From assembly GCA_030737835.1 (NCBI GenBank), contig CM060855.1, forward strand, positions 16,931,438-16,995,437: 64,000 nt of DNA, read 5' to 3'. Both the position numbers and the translations under genes were made by a program. This stretch comes from Acorus gramineus. Its lineage: Eukaryota > Streptophyta > Magnoliopsida > Acorales > Acoraceae. Shown piece by piece: positions 1-11,271 of the stretch (the first letter of the stretch is position 1; each line of letters starts with the position of its first letter). The notes beneath the pieces were generated by a model. The model was given only the letters and a program-made list of their open reading frames with translations. It was not told the origin of the DNA and searched no databases.

Positions 1-555
1 TTCAACGAGCGGAGGGAGACCTCCATGCAATGGACGACGATCCTTGTCCCGTCCGCGGAGAGGCGCGTGTTGGACGCTCTCGAGCGCGCAAGGGGCTACA
101 CGGTGGCGCGCGCGAACGAGGCGGAGTTTGAGGTGATGTCATCTCATGACGGGACAAACATCGTTGACATACGGAACCGGTGCTGCCTCTGCCGTGGGTG
201 GCAGCTGTATGGTCTGCCGTGCGTGCACGCGGTGGCGGCGCTCCTCTCATGCAGGCAGAACGTGCACAGGTTCACTGAGAGTTGCTTCACAGTCGCCATG
301 TATCGGAAGACGTACTCGCAGACAATACATCCGATTCCTGATAAGAGTCTTTGGAAGGAGTTGTCGGAGCAGAGCGGCGGCGGTGGGGAGAAACTCGAGA
401 TCATGATCAACCCACCGAAGTCGCTCAGGCCGCCGGGGAGGCCGAGGAAGAAGAGGGTTCGGGCGGAGGACCGCGGGAGGGTGAAGCGGGTCGTGCATTG
501 CAGTCGGTGCAACCAGACCGGGCATTTCAGGACGACGTGCGCTGCGCCTATATGA
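1..555 (+). CDS. MULE-type transposase C-terminus (SWIM finger + zinc knuckle), 5' partial
   Basis: The frame is open from base 1 and stops with TGA at 553-555, so the gene begins to the left of the window. It encodes the C-terminal end of a MURA-family transposase. A SWIM zinc finger (C-x-C, then CVH) sits around residues 59-72. A basic stretch follows with the AT-hook-like run PPGRPRKKR. The protein ends in a CCHC-like knuckle, CSRCNQTGHFRTTC. In this family the SWIM finger helps bind the element ends. The reading frame is intact, GC-rich and undamaged, unlike the decayed mobile DNA beside it. That fits a domesticated gene of the MUSTANG (MUG) kind, but the N-terminal half that would decide this is outside the window. 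An active MULE is the alternative. Confidence 0.85.
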   Translation, partial: FNERRETSMQWTTILVPSAERRVLDALERARGYTVARANEAEFEVMSSHDGTNIVDIRNRCCLCRGWQLYGLPCVHAVAALLSCRQNVHRFTESCFTVAMYRKTYSQTIHPIPDKSLWKELSEQSGGGGEKLEIMINPPKSLRPPGRPRKKRVRAEDRGRVKRVVHCSRCNQTGHFRTTCAAPI

Positions 556-1330
556 TTGATTGTTCGGGTTAGTTTTTTATTTTTCTGTCTGTGAAAAGTT
601 TAATTTGGATGTGAAATTGTAGATTTTAGTTTGGTTAGTTTATGGTCATTTGAGTTTATGCTCGAGTTGGTTAATAATGTCATGAGCTTATGAAGAGTTG
701 AATCTATGAAATGCAGACTATTTTTCTTTATGGTTCCATTTGTGTTTTTTTTGGAGATTTTAGGCCTGTTGCATTGTTCTATGATAACATTCTAGGAGGT
801 ATACACAACTCTTCAATGACCATGTCACCCCGAGAACTCAACCAACATAAAAGGGGCAGTTCCATGGTCGCTACTTTGAATTAAAACCACCTAATTTTTT
901 TTTCTTTTATATACACTTGTACAGCAAAATGTGAGTATGTCTCAATAGCTAAAATTATGAGATCAATAAATATAAAAAAGATCAAAAGATGTGACGTAAA
1001 TCAAGATATATACAAGATAACAAAAGATAATGGGTTAAATGAATGCATCCACCCCCTTGATCAGATCCACCCCTCTCAATACGCAATAGCTATATAATCC
1101 CCTGATATTTATGATGGTTAAGCAAATAAACTCTTGAGTTAGTTTTCCGTCAACAATTGATGAATATTCTATCCAACTTAACGACACCTCTAATATATTC
1201 ATATGACCCTCGGAGTTTGTAAATAAATTGTTCTGACCCCGTGGATGACCAAAATGCCTTGAGGATGAAAAATGGCTGTTTTCCACCCCCATCTTCTTCA
1301 TCCCAATGCAATGACTCTCTCTGCTCTGCC
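556..1330. other. 3' flank of the SWIM-transposase gene
   Basis: AT-rich sequence downstream of the stop codon, presumably 3' UTR then intergenic DNA. I see no further gene, repeat or RNA up to about 1,330. Confidence 0.4.
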
Positions 1331-1336
1331 TCAATT

Positions 1337-1745
1337 CATGCAGTGCGAGGTCCGCATCCGCGATGCATTGTCAATCATCGAAAACAACATCTTCAGCTCC
1401 ACAAGTTTGCTCTCTGTTTTCGGGTGCAAATGGACATTGTCAAGACTGTCAATTTGGCTTGCTTTATATACTTCATCATCCGTTTCAGCCATTTCAAACT
1501 CAATTGCCATTTCTTCTTTGTCTAACTCATTAAAAACATCATTAGATATTTCACCTACAACAAGTCTACAACACTAAACATTGTCCTTTTCATTTCCCAA
1601 TATCTCAGCATGAAAAACGACCTCATTTTCGAACTCCCTTTCAAATTCAACCTTCCCAACAGTCACACTTCCATTAATTATTTGAGTGATCAGCGTTTGG
1701 CCCTCTGTCACTTCATTTGTTCCTATTTCAGGCTCTTCAAAATCT
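1337..1745 (-). pseudogene. Degenerate acidic coding remnant, family not recognised
   Basis: On the minus strand one frame stays open for about 135 codons except for a single in-frame TAG. The product would be rich in Glu and Asp (for example KEEMAIEFEMAETDDEV) and ends with TGA near 1,337. The long frame with one stop suggests a decayed exon rather than chance. I do not recognise the family. A PPR remnant on the same strand lies immediately upstream, but the composition here is not PPR-like, so I keep the two apart. Confidence 0.3.
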
Positions 1746-1819
1746 ACACTTCATGAACAACATGAGAAAATATTGCACCGCTGTTTGTAACATGAAATTG
1801 AAGACCTCTACATCTTATA

Positions 1820-2090
1820 AAAGAGTCTCACCACCTCCCCTTAATAGTTCATTCTGCGCATAAGCTGAGATCATCGCTTTCCAAGGATCAACAGCCCGCC
1901 CTTTGCTGGCATCGCAACAAAGATCGCGTGCGTGCCATGAACATCGCCCAACCTCGCGAGCCCTACAAATATTGTCAACCATGAAACCAAACTCTTCTCA
2001 CGCATTCTCTCAAACACCCACCTCGTGTTCTCAACATGAACGCGGAGATGGTGAAGGGTGTTATGCACTGAAGACATAGTAGGCACGGCA
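1820..2090 (-). pseudogene. PLS-class PPR pseudogene fragment
   Basis: Minus-strand frames read ARWVFERM-like, then SLVSW and GLARLGDV, then AIFVAMPAK. After a frame change they read DPWKAMISAYAQNEL. This is the usual run of PLS-type PPR motifs (VFERM..K..VSW, AIFDAMP, W.AMISAYAQ) covering about two repeats. The frame change falls near 1,890. No start codon, further repeats or E/DYW tail can be seen, so this is a short relic. It is unrelated to the intact P-class PPR gene at 50.2 kb. Confidence 0.65.
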
Positions 2091-3545
2091 TTAGGAGGTA
2101 TGGGGATGGGATCGTCTATTGTTAACTACATGGAACAACCATGTAGCAGTCAATGAGAATACGTCACATAAGTTTAATGTACCATGAATATATATATTTG
2201 AATAGACTCTTAACAGTAAGAGTAATTTTGTTAGAGAATTTATAGTGTGTTCGACTTCCTGACGCATTTTCATTGACGGCTACAAGATTGTTCCCTGTAG
2301 TTAACCACAGACAATCTAACTCCAGAGGTATGAGAGTAGATGAGGCGAAGGTAGCAGATAAGGACTTGAAGATGGATGCGAAGGTGTACGCGTGGGGGGA
2401 GGGGTGACGGTGGTGGTGGAGATCAGAATGGATGGTCGAGCTTAAATTATTATCAATAATACTACTTTAAATTAACATTTAATATTTTATTATTGGATTG
2501 TGTCATGTGCAATCCCAATTGCAGTCCCACGGCCCATGTTTTAAATTTAGGCGTTAGTACATCATCTTTTACAGTGTCAAATGCAATATTTCGTTAATTT
2601 TTTTTTATACTTTTTGAAAATAAGTCCAATTTAATTCTAAAGGGTGTGATATATAATTTTCATCGAAACATACAAATGTTTATTATTTTTAAAAAGTTAA
2701 AAAGAAAATATTACTCAATCTATTATGCATGCAAACAATACAATATTATATTTTTGTGAAAAGTGAAATATATATTCTAATAAATTAAATGATATCATTT
2801 TCATAAAATGACAAAAATTTCTAATGAGTTATATGCCTCAACGAGTAAAAGTATTTGATACTGTAAAAAAGATTAAGTATATAATAAAATTATTTTTTAT
2901 AATATTTCCCGAGTCCAGTAGTTGGAATATTAATTTTTAGTAATTTTATATTTTTCAAAAATTAATGAAAATTATATTTTTAATCATCAACGAATCTTAT
3001 CCAGTTATCTTAGATTTTCTCTAACAAAATATTTTATTTTTAAAATAATAAATAATTTTTTTAATATTATTTACAAAATATATGTAATATTTAAACAACA
3101 ATATTTTTACAAAATCATTTTTTAATATTCGTATATAATGATGTTAGTCATATTGTATTAAACATAAATTAAATTATTATCATTAATAATACTTTATATT
3201 AACATTTAATATTATTATTGGATTGTGTGAGATACAATTCCAAATACAGTCCCCCACTGCACATATTTTAATTTTGGACAGTTTTACACACAATCTTTTT
3301 TACTAACCCAAATATAATACCTCATTAAAAAATTTTTACGCTTGCTAAAAATGATTCCATTTGATTCTAAATGGAGTGATGTATATTTTTCATCGAAGCA
3401 TATATAACAAGACTTATTCTTTTTAAAAAAATTAAAGGAAAATGTTACTTAGTGTATTTTATAATCCAAAACGCAAACAACATGATATCATATTTTTATA
3501 ACATATGAAATATATACTATAATAAATTAAATAGTAGCATTTATA

Positions 3546-3789
3546 GGGATCCGATTAGATTTAACACGTATCGGGTAATTTGATTGTCCAATGCATTCTT
3601 GAATATCTGATCTTCTAATTTTATTGTGATTGAGATATTTTGTAAGATTTTTAAATTTAAATTAAAATTTAATTAAATTCTAAAACTTTCTTTTTAATAC
3701 TTAATTAAATTCAGAATGATGAAATCAAACAGTCCTGAATACGTTAGACAGTAAAATTATCTAATGCCTTCTGAATCTACCCGATCCTT
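3546..3789. mobile_element. hAT-like MITE with 8-bp target duplication
   Basis: A 244-bp insertion into the second AT-rich tandem unit, absent from the first. CATTTATA at 3,538-3,545 and again at 3,790-3,797 forms a perfect 8-bp target site duplication. The ends are imperfect inverted repeats: GGGATCCGATTAGATT at the left and the complement of AATCTACCCGATCCTT at the right. An 8-bp duplication and a short AT-rich body without coding capacity fit a non-autonomous hAT element. The empty site in the sister repeat supports the boundaries. Confidence 0.75.
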
Positions 3790-3870
3790 CATTTATATTA
3801 AGGTTTGAAAAATTTCTAAAGAATCATATTCTCCAATTAACTATAATAAAATTATATCTTATAATATTTC

Positions 3871-3935
3871 CGTTCTTAGCTCAGTGGGTAGAGCGTGGGA
3901 CCTATAATCCCGAGGTCAGTGACAGTCGGAATATT
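3871..3935 (+). pseudogene. tRNA-like sequence, degenerate (UAU anticodon position)
   Basis: The block has a good D-arm (AGCTCAGTGGGTAGAGC) and an anticodon arm with stem TGGGA/TCCCG around loop CCTATAA, giving TAT at the anticodon position as in tRNA-Ile(UAU). The universally conserved T33 is C. The T-arm is broken: the expected GGTTCGA-type loop reads CAGTCGG and has no pairing stem. No acceptor stem can be formed. I call it a tRNA pseudogene or tRNA-derived insert, not a working tRNA. Confidence 0.5.
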
Positions 3936-4195
3936 ATTTTTTTTGTCATTTCTTCTTTAATATGAAATATATTTAATTCAAAATTTGGTCAGCACTAACA
4001 ATTTTCTCTTTCGCTAAAATTAATAAATAGATATTTTTAATCTTCAACAAATCTTATCTAGTTATCTTAGAATTTCTCTGACAAAATACTTTATTTAATA
4101 TATGAAATATTTTAAACTACAATATTTTTACAAAATCATTTTGTAATATTCTTAATGTAATGATATAAGTAATATTGCATTAAAAATAAATTAAA

Positions 4196-5269
4196 TTAGA
4201 CTATTAAATTACAGTTCATTCGGAGGAGTTGCTTTGAAGCAGGGAATCCAAAGGACAGTCTTTGCTCAATGAGAGAGAGAGAGAGGAGAGAGGATGGGGT
4301 AGTTAAGGGGGCTATAATGGTCTTTTCAGCATCTTGGGTTAGCTTAATCACGTATTAGGATAAACAGGATGACGCCGGATTATGTGTAATAAGCCAATAA
4401 ACACGATGGGTTATATAGATATTCTAATTTTACAATGATCAATAATTATGCATTTATCCCAAAGATAATATACCAGAATAACTGTCCATCTGTCTCACAG
4501 ACAGGTATATGCATTGGACTCATGTTTGGTACGTCATGTCCAAAATTCAAAAAATTGACATGGGATGGACACCTTGCACAATTTGTACTTATGTGGTACA
4601 AACATTGTAATTTTTTTCTTTGGTTAATAATGATTTGATATTTACCCGTCCTCGTGTGAAATAAAATGTTGTTAAAACGGCTTGGTTGAGTAAAAGGATA
4701 AATATTTATGATAAATTAGTTTAATTTATAAAAATAAAAAAATTATTATTTTTTTTTATATTTATATTGGTAATGTATTTTGTTTTTTTTTTTTTTTTTA
4801 TTCTTATCCTTAACTTTACATTTGGATCACATGATCTAAAATATAAAATAACTTCAATTTTTTTTTTAAAATATCAAGTCTACCATTTCTATTAATGGGG
4901 TACTAATATTGTCGGTTTTGGTTTTATGAAGTTTTTTATTTTTGTTTTTTGGGAAGGATAGTCATAAATATTGTGCATGTTTTGCAAAATGAGGCTAAAA
5001 AATAGGGATAAAGCATGTTCCACCTTTTACCTAGAACAAAATATCTCTACTCTTTTCTTTCAAAATACTGACAATTGTACATGCTTTATTTTTTTTTTCT
5101 TATGCCATATGAGATAACTACGATTTAACCTAATTATTTCTTTATTTCAATCCCTTATCTTAACGCCAAACCAAGCCTATTATAGTTATCCCAACTTTTA
5201 TGGTCTATCATGTCATGTTCATTCTCCGTGGATGCCAAAAAATCAATTAGATTCAACCCACTCAACAAC
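4196..5269. other. Intergenic AT-rich DNA with a (GA)n microsatellite
   Basis: No coding potential is visible. A GAGAGA microsatellite sits near 4,270-4,295. Long T-runs occur at about 4,780-4,800. The rest is unassigned. Confidence 0.4.
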
Positions 5270-5272
5270 TCA

Positions 5273-5506
5273 GGGTGCGTTTGGTTGCGCGATTGCGCAG
5301 CATTTGCGATTGCAGGAAGCTACATTTACAATCGTGCAACTAAATAGTACAGTTTTACTATAGCAGCTTCCTGCACATAGATTTCAGGCAAATAGTGTTC
5401 AAAAGTTACAATTTCAAAAAGCTGGAAAGTGAGTTTCCTGCAGAATCAGTTTTAAAACTCAGATTCTTGTAGAATCAATTTTACAATCGCGCAACCAAAC
5501 ACACCC
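5273..5506. mobile_element. MITE with GGGTGCGTTTGGTTGCG ends
   Basis: A 234-bp element with inverted ends (GGGTGCGTTTGGTTGCGCGA at the left, its near complement ending CCAAACACACCC at the right). It is flanked by TCA at 5,270-5,272 and 5,507-5,509, a 3-bp target duplication. The GTTTGGTT terminus and 3-bp duplication fit Tourist/PIF-Harbinger MITEs, although those usually duplicate TWA. A second, more worn member of the same family lies at 61,451-61,679. Confidence 0.75.
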
Positions 5507-5666
5507 TCAGTGTTAAAATTTCCTCTCCGTAGCTATGTTAGAAAAATGTGATAACTCTCGACGGGTGGTGTGTTAAATGGCTGATAAAAAAAATTAACTG
5601 GATTCAACCCATTCAATGAGGTCAACTATCGGCTCGTCGAGCTCCTTCAGAAGTGGTCAACAATGG

Positions 5667-7073
5667 TGGATCGGAACCTTTGTTTTCTGATAACAGAGAA
5701 TCTCTGTTTCTACCACTCATAAGACGACGCGTGGCCACGTCGGGCACGTGAGATGAAACAAAAGCACGTGTTCTCACTTAACAGACCCCATCTCATTTTC
5801 CTCCGTTTGCTTCCGTTAGTTTGTCTCACCCATCTTCACATCCACTTCTTCTTCTCTTCGACCTAACCCCTTCAGAATACCTTAGCCGATCCCTCCAACG
5901 ACGATACAGCGTTGGACGCCGCCGACGGCCCCGGGTTGAAGAACGCTCGAAATACCCTAGCCCCCTTCGATCGGATGTATGTATCGCTGGTAAAGGTTGA
6001 ATATTTTAAATCTTTGATATTCGTTGAAGGTTTACTCATGAGAGTGCATGGCACATGTTTGTTGTAATTCCTAAGAGGGTGTCAAAGAATTATACTTTTT
6101 TGTTTGTTGGGTATTCTATAAAACTTTGGTTATGTGGGTTTTCGTTCATGGTCAGAGTTTATTATGATTTACAATCTGGACATTTTTTTGGGGGTTAGTT
6201 GTATTATCTTAGTTGGGATTCATGTTTTATGAATTTTATGATTTATGCTCTATGTGTGTATGTGTTTGTGTTTTTATGAATTTTATGAATTGTGTCTCTT
6301 ATTTAACATATGTATTTGTGTTTTATGAAACCTGAAATGAAATGATACGAAGGTAGAGACTTTCAATTTTATTTTTTTGGAATGATATGGGACTTCAGTT
6401 TTTTTTTTTTTTTTTAGAAAGACACCCACTTCATTTTTTTGTTGTTAGAGACTTCAATTTCATAGTTCTGTTTTTTTTTTGTCGGTCTTGGATACTAAGT
6501 AGGTCTTGGATACTAAGTAGGAAAAAATGAAGTGGGTTGTTCTTGATTTCTCCAAGCTGCCTTTTTTTTTAGATGATATATATTATTTGTGGATTAATTT
6601 TTATATTTTTGTGGTTTCTAGACCCAATGTGGATCTTACCATTTTAATTTTTTGTAAGAATTGTTAGAGATGCTTATGTTGTTGGGAAGGGGATTTGAAG
6701 AGGGGGATGATTATTTATGGGTGTCTAACAATTGCCTTTTGTTAGGGAAATTTTCATTGAAAATGTTTTTATATCAATTACATGATATCTATTGTTGATC
6801 CACATGGGAATTTTTTTTTTTGTGACAGGCTATTCAGGCTTGAAGGGGGAAATGTTTTTAAGTTCTTATTAAACTTGTGGAGAGAGAATGTGTATGACAT
6901 GTAGCCTTTGTATTTTTTTTTTTTTTTCTGTTTTGGGTTTTCAATTCTAAGTAATAAATTGAGATTGAATGCCTACCCTTCACTTGAAAAAAGAAAAAGA
7001 AAAAAACTGTGATGCTGATGATGACATGAATTGAATGGGTCTTATTCTCTTCTCTTGTGGTCCTTTATATGAT
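5667..7073 (+). repeat. Left TIR of the MULE (promoter/leader of the HBD gene)
   Basis: This 1.4-kb arm is matched in reverse complement by 11,592-13,008. Its outer part is GC-richer and has two CACGTG G-boxes (around 5,745 and 5,764), then a pyrimidine-rich stretch and a possible splice donor (CTG|GTAAAG near 5,990). The inner part is T-rich like a plant intron. I infer that it holds the promoter, a leader exon and most of a leader intron for the gene starting at 7,309. The 60-codon frame at 5,872-6,054 on the minus strand is present only because both arms share the sequence. Confidence 0.85.
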
Positions 7074-7304
7074 TTCTTTTCTTTTGCTTCTTGGGTTTAT
7101 TGTAATGCTGTTTGTAGTAGCTTTCTTTTTTCTGTTTGCCTTTAGTTCTCATTTTCCACTGAAATCTTTAGTGGGTATGTAATTTTTGATAGTTTGGTTC
7201 ATAGGGTTTTTTATGTATGCTCATTTGGATTCATTATTTGAGTTGGTTTGAATCATGTACTAATTTTTGGAATGATATGAGATGAATGATATGTTTTATT
7301 GTAG

Positions 7305-7725
7305 GTTCATGGCAAAATTTAAGTATTACGCAGTTGCAATAGGCAGGACCCCAGGCGTGTATACGAATTGGCCTGAATGCAAAGCACAAATACATGAGTT
7401 TCGAGAGCCAATATTCAGGGGCTTCCAAAATCTTGAGGAGGCCAATGAATTTGTTACCAAGCATGCCGTCCACTCCACTACTGACCATTCCACTCCATTG
7501 CTGACCTCTTCAAAGAGAGGTAGTTCAAGCTCAGCACCTACATGCATGATTTCCCAAACTGATCCACTGCAAAGAGAGGTAGTACAAGCTCAGCATCCAC
7601 ATGAATGCCCACCTACATCAGTTGTTTTGCCTATCACTCATATCATACTTGCCATGTTCGGTTGTACTATTTTCTTGTTGGTCCTGATTCTCACAATTCT
7701 CATCCTCATTTTTTATCACATGTAA
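7305..7725 (+). CDS. RNase H1 N-terminal hybrid-binding-domain protein with C-terminal membrane segment
   Basis: The coding exon follows a clear 3' splice site (TTATTGTAG at 7,296-7,304). The ATG at 7,309 opens a frame of 138 codons that stops at 7,725. Residues from about 4 to 50 match the RNase H1 N-terminal domain (caulimovirus viroplasmin family): KYYAVAIGRTPGVYTNW, then CKAQIHEF, then FRGFQNLEEANEFV. In RNase H1 this fold binds RNA/DNA hybrids or double-stranded RNA. No RNase H catalytic domain follows. The middle is Ser/Thr-rich, and the C-terminus is a strong membrane segment (ILAMFGCTIFLLVLILTILI) ending YHM, like a tail anchor. It lies inside the MULE, facing the transposase. It is either captured host sequence or a regular second gene of this family. 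Confidence 0.75.
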
Positions 7726-9428
7726 TTTTGGTTGGTTTTGATGCCTTGGAGTTGTAATTTTGATTTGGGACAATAGGTTATGGTTGTGGACATCTGTGTT
7801 TGAAGGAATGTGTATGGTTATGAAAGTTTGTATTTGAATTAGTATTTGAATGAATGTTTCATTTTGATGTTTCTGGAAGCATAACAGAGGAAGCTATGTG
7901 TTGGTGTAGGAGATGGGGACATGAGGTTCATGGTAGTTTTTTGGAAGCTTGTATAATGTTATAATGAGAGGGATCTTCAACTGTGTCCTGTGGGTTCCAT
8001 GTGAAGTGCTCAACTCTGGATGGCTCAACCTCATTGCATTGTCCATGAAGTTGTAGATTGTGAAGGTGTAAAAATTAATCAGTTCACTGAATACTATATA
8101 GAATCTGTTCTTCAAGTTATTTTATTTATGTTTCATGCCATTCTGCATTATCGCCTTGTGTTTGTGTCTGCAAAGATGACATCACAACTTCTACACTGCA
8201 TGCTGATTCAAACTCATAATGATCCAGGACTCGTTTTGTAAAGAGTAACTTCATATTAACTGGAAATAATGTTCCAGGCAAAAATAATGTTTTCGAATTT
8301 GATGATTGACCCTTTCTGAACAAGGGTTATATATTAAAAAAAAGAATGTGAGAAAGCTATATGGTTGTCCACTAGAATAAATTTTTGTACAAGTTTAATG
8401 TATTGTAAACTTCCCTATAGTCTCTTTTCATTCTTGTTTCATGTAAGATGTGATTATCACTTCACTGTCCAAATACTCATGAAAGAGAAATGCATAAGTC
8501 CCCCACTTGACTCCAATTGCTTGAGTGCTCCATCGCAATGCCTGTTAACTGAAGCAGTTTGAATTTTGTAAAGACAGTGTTCTTGGTTTGTATATATTAT
8601 TGAAGGATAACTGAACATCATGAATTTATGTTCCTAGGTTGACTTAAATTTTGTGCTCGTCAGTTTATCAATTATCACTCTAATAAGAGGAAGCTATGTG
8701 TTGGTGATGATGTGATGCATATTTCTGGAAGCATAACAGAGGAAGCTATATGTTGGTAATGATGTGATGCATATTTCTGGATACATAATATAATCAGAAT
8801 TCCACAATACATAATATAATCAGAATTCCACAATACATAATATAATCGCAAAATGCAGAACACACACACTATAATGTTTGAGGACAACTCCACTCCACTG
8901 AATATGGAAATAGATGCAACTCCAAGAGACAAAAGCAGTCTAGACAACCTTGAATTGTGTAAGACTCCAAACTCCATCTAGCACCTGTAATATAAATTTA
9001 TCTATGTTAATTTTTGTGATGAACTCATTAAATGAAATCAAGTATACTAGTGTATTTTAAAAATTAACATTACACATGACAATAAAAAATCTGTGCTCCT
9101 CCTCCATTCTTCAGAAAAATTTGATGCTTCACTCATTTGAGTAGGATAAAAAAGGGATTCCTGTGCCTGCGATAGAATTGATTTAACATCATTGAAGTAT
9201 ATATGAAATATAAATTCCATCCACGACAAAAAAAAAAATGAAATGTACCTGAAGCAATTGAGTCATTGAAGTCATTCCTTGACTGCTATCGTAGTTCCCA
9301 ACTATGGGGGCTCTCTTTCCTTGCGCAAATGTTTGAGAGCTCTCAATCGCAATATGGGACGCATGTTGGGACACACGTTGAGTTTGAGAGCTTTGACCTC
9401 GTGATCCCTTCTCCAACACACCGATCAA
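7726..9428. other. MULE interior between the two convergent genes
   Basis: No convincing coding exon is visible. Two local tandem repeats lie at 8,680-8,850: a unit of about 60 bp containing GAAGCTATGTGTTGGT (twice) and a 26-bp unit starting ATACATAATATAATCAG (two and a half times). This is the convergent 3' region of both element genes. Confidence 0.5.
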
Positions 9429-11271
9429 TCATTTTTGAGGCTTCCCCCCCACAGTCTTTTTTCTTCTTCTTTTAAAGCCTTTAGCAATATCATTCTTCGG
9501 AATGCTTTCCAACTCATGTTGCTCATTGTCATCTTGCAAATTTTGAGATGATGTCCGCAAATCTATCTCAACCTCCTCCATTATCTCATTTGTGCGACGT
9601 TTAAGTAGCTCTGTTGAATGATCTGTTTCAGATGCCTTGGATGCCACTTGAATGAGACCATGACTTAATTGTTGAAATCGTCTTCCCAAATCAGAAATAG
9701 TATCAACTTGTACTGAAGAAGAACAATCTCTACGAACTTTGTACTCTATCATATGTCCCACCTCCCGATGAATGTAGATAGAACAATTCAAAAAAATTTC
9801 ATACTCTGCTTGAAATAACTCAAATATCTCTGGCGTGTAAACCTTTGTGACACATGTCATCATCAAAGCATGAAATGGAATTACCGGTACTGTATTCATC
9901 ATCTTGAAATCAGCACTCAATTCACTTTCACGCCGATCATCCATAACCCTATCAAAATGCTGAAAGAAACGCAATGGATCATGCTTTGAGTTCAGGTAGC
10001 GTCTCAGAAGAGCATTGAAGCTTTCACTACGTTGTGTACTCTTCATATCCGCAGAATGTGTCTCTCCCATACACTAGAGCCCATTTCTCCTTCTCAACAA
10101 AAGTTTGTTGAAGCCATTTATTATCTCGAAGATTGTATTTCTCAAGCATGTTATCCCAAGCATATAGAAAATCATCCTCCGTCTCGTACCCATAAATACA
10201 AGCATAGAAGGAACTTCTGAAGCCTTCGATAGCATAAAGATGTCCAAGATGTTTTGTTGCATTTTGGGTCAAGTGCCACAGACATAGCCGATGATGAGTC
10301 TCTGGTAGGACAACTAAAATAGCTTTGGCCATCGCCGCTGATTGATCTGTTAGAATAGTCTTCGGACGTCTCCCTGACATTGCTTGAAGAAAAGTTTCAA
10401 ATAACCAAATAAATGAGTCGGCTGTCTCATCATAAAGCAATGCACCACCAAAAATAATTGTTTGTCTATGATTATTCACTCCAACGAATGGTGCAAATGG
10501 CCTCCCATGATTATTTGTGCGATAGGTCGTGTCGAAACAAATTACATCACCATAATGTGCATAATCGACAATAGACCTAGAATCGGCCCAAAACACATTA
10601 GTTATTTGTTCATCGGCATCAAGTTGCATTGAGTAAAAGAATGATGGATCTTGCTGTTGCTTGTTGTTGAAATACTGAAAAAGAGCACCCGCAATACCAT
10701 TTTCCATTCTACTTTCTCTTTTAGTGCGCAAGTAAGACTTCACATCATTTAAGACAAAACCAAGATTCCTTCTGCCTCCAACTTGTCCACTCATCAAATC
10801 CATAACGGTTTTTGGTGCCAATCCTGACCCATCTATAATATCAACCTGAGCAGCTTGAGCCTTTTCAATTTTTCTGTGAGACCTCAAATTGTGACGCAAA
10901 GGGGTTGTTACAAGATCATGATTGTGGTTTTGTTCAAATTTAGTGACACAATAAGCACCAGAAGACTGATAAATGATAACTATATGTGCCTCACATCCTG
11001 TTCTTGTATCCGGCTGCGGGTGCAAGACTTTTCGCTTATCAACCCCTTTCATCCCTTCTTTAGAACAACAAAATTTTCGCTTTGTCACTATACCATTGGA
11101 CTTCGATACGCCACTTCTTCGGATGCTAAATCCAACTGATCTTGCATATGCGTTGTAAAATTGATATGCACTCTCTTCGGAATCGAATGCCATACCAACT
11201 TCAGGCACACCATTATCATTACATTCATCAATACACTCATTGTCACCTTCCATATTGATATCAATAATCAC
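9429..11271 (-). pseudogene. FAR1/MURA-type transposase, frameshifted and lacking its SWIM finger
   Basis: Transposase of the MULE. The first coding ATG is at 11,253, just inside a possible 3' splice site (AAAAG at 11,272-11,276). Residues 20-115 form a FAR1-type DNA-binding domain with FCC and HNH zinc ligands. The MULE DDE domain follows, with D near residue 241 (CFDTTY) and near 303 (ILTDQS), then CLWHLTQNA. Near 10,050 the frame breaks just before the usual TSTQRSESFN-type motif, which is found at once in another frame (10,070-9,429). The C-terminal part runs from a VGHMIEYKV segment straight into a basic coiled region ending KRRRKK. The SWIM finger expected at that point is missing. A programmed frameshift cannot be excluded, but simple decay is likelier. 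Confidence 0.85.

Larger units (their letters stand above)
2443..4195. repeat. Diverged tandem duplication of an AT-rich unit
   Basis: Two direct copies of one AT-rich sequence lie head to tail: about 2,443-3,164 and 3,165-4,195. Matching landmarks in both, in order, are a TAAATTATTATCA-type start, the run TTATTGGATTGTGT, a TTTTCATCGAA run, AATAAATTAAAT, and an ATCTTATC.AGTTATCTTAGA stretch near the end. The second copy is about 300 bp longer. Most of the difference is a 244-bp MITE (3,546-3,789) and most of the rest is a tRNA-like block at 3,871-3,935 that survives only in part in copy 1, near 2,907-2,930. No protein is encoded. Confidence 0.75.

Noticed and set aside
3871-3935. Functional tRNA-Ile(UAU)
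   Set aside because: T33 is missing, the T-arm cannot pair and there is no acceptor stem. I kept it only as a tRNA-like pseudogene.
5872-6054. Conserved 60-aa gene also present at 12,621-12,803
   Set aside because: Both frames are identical only because they lie in the two MULE TIRs. They run antisense to the inferred leader and show no independent evidence.
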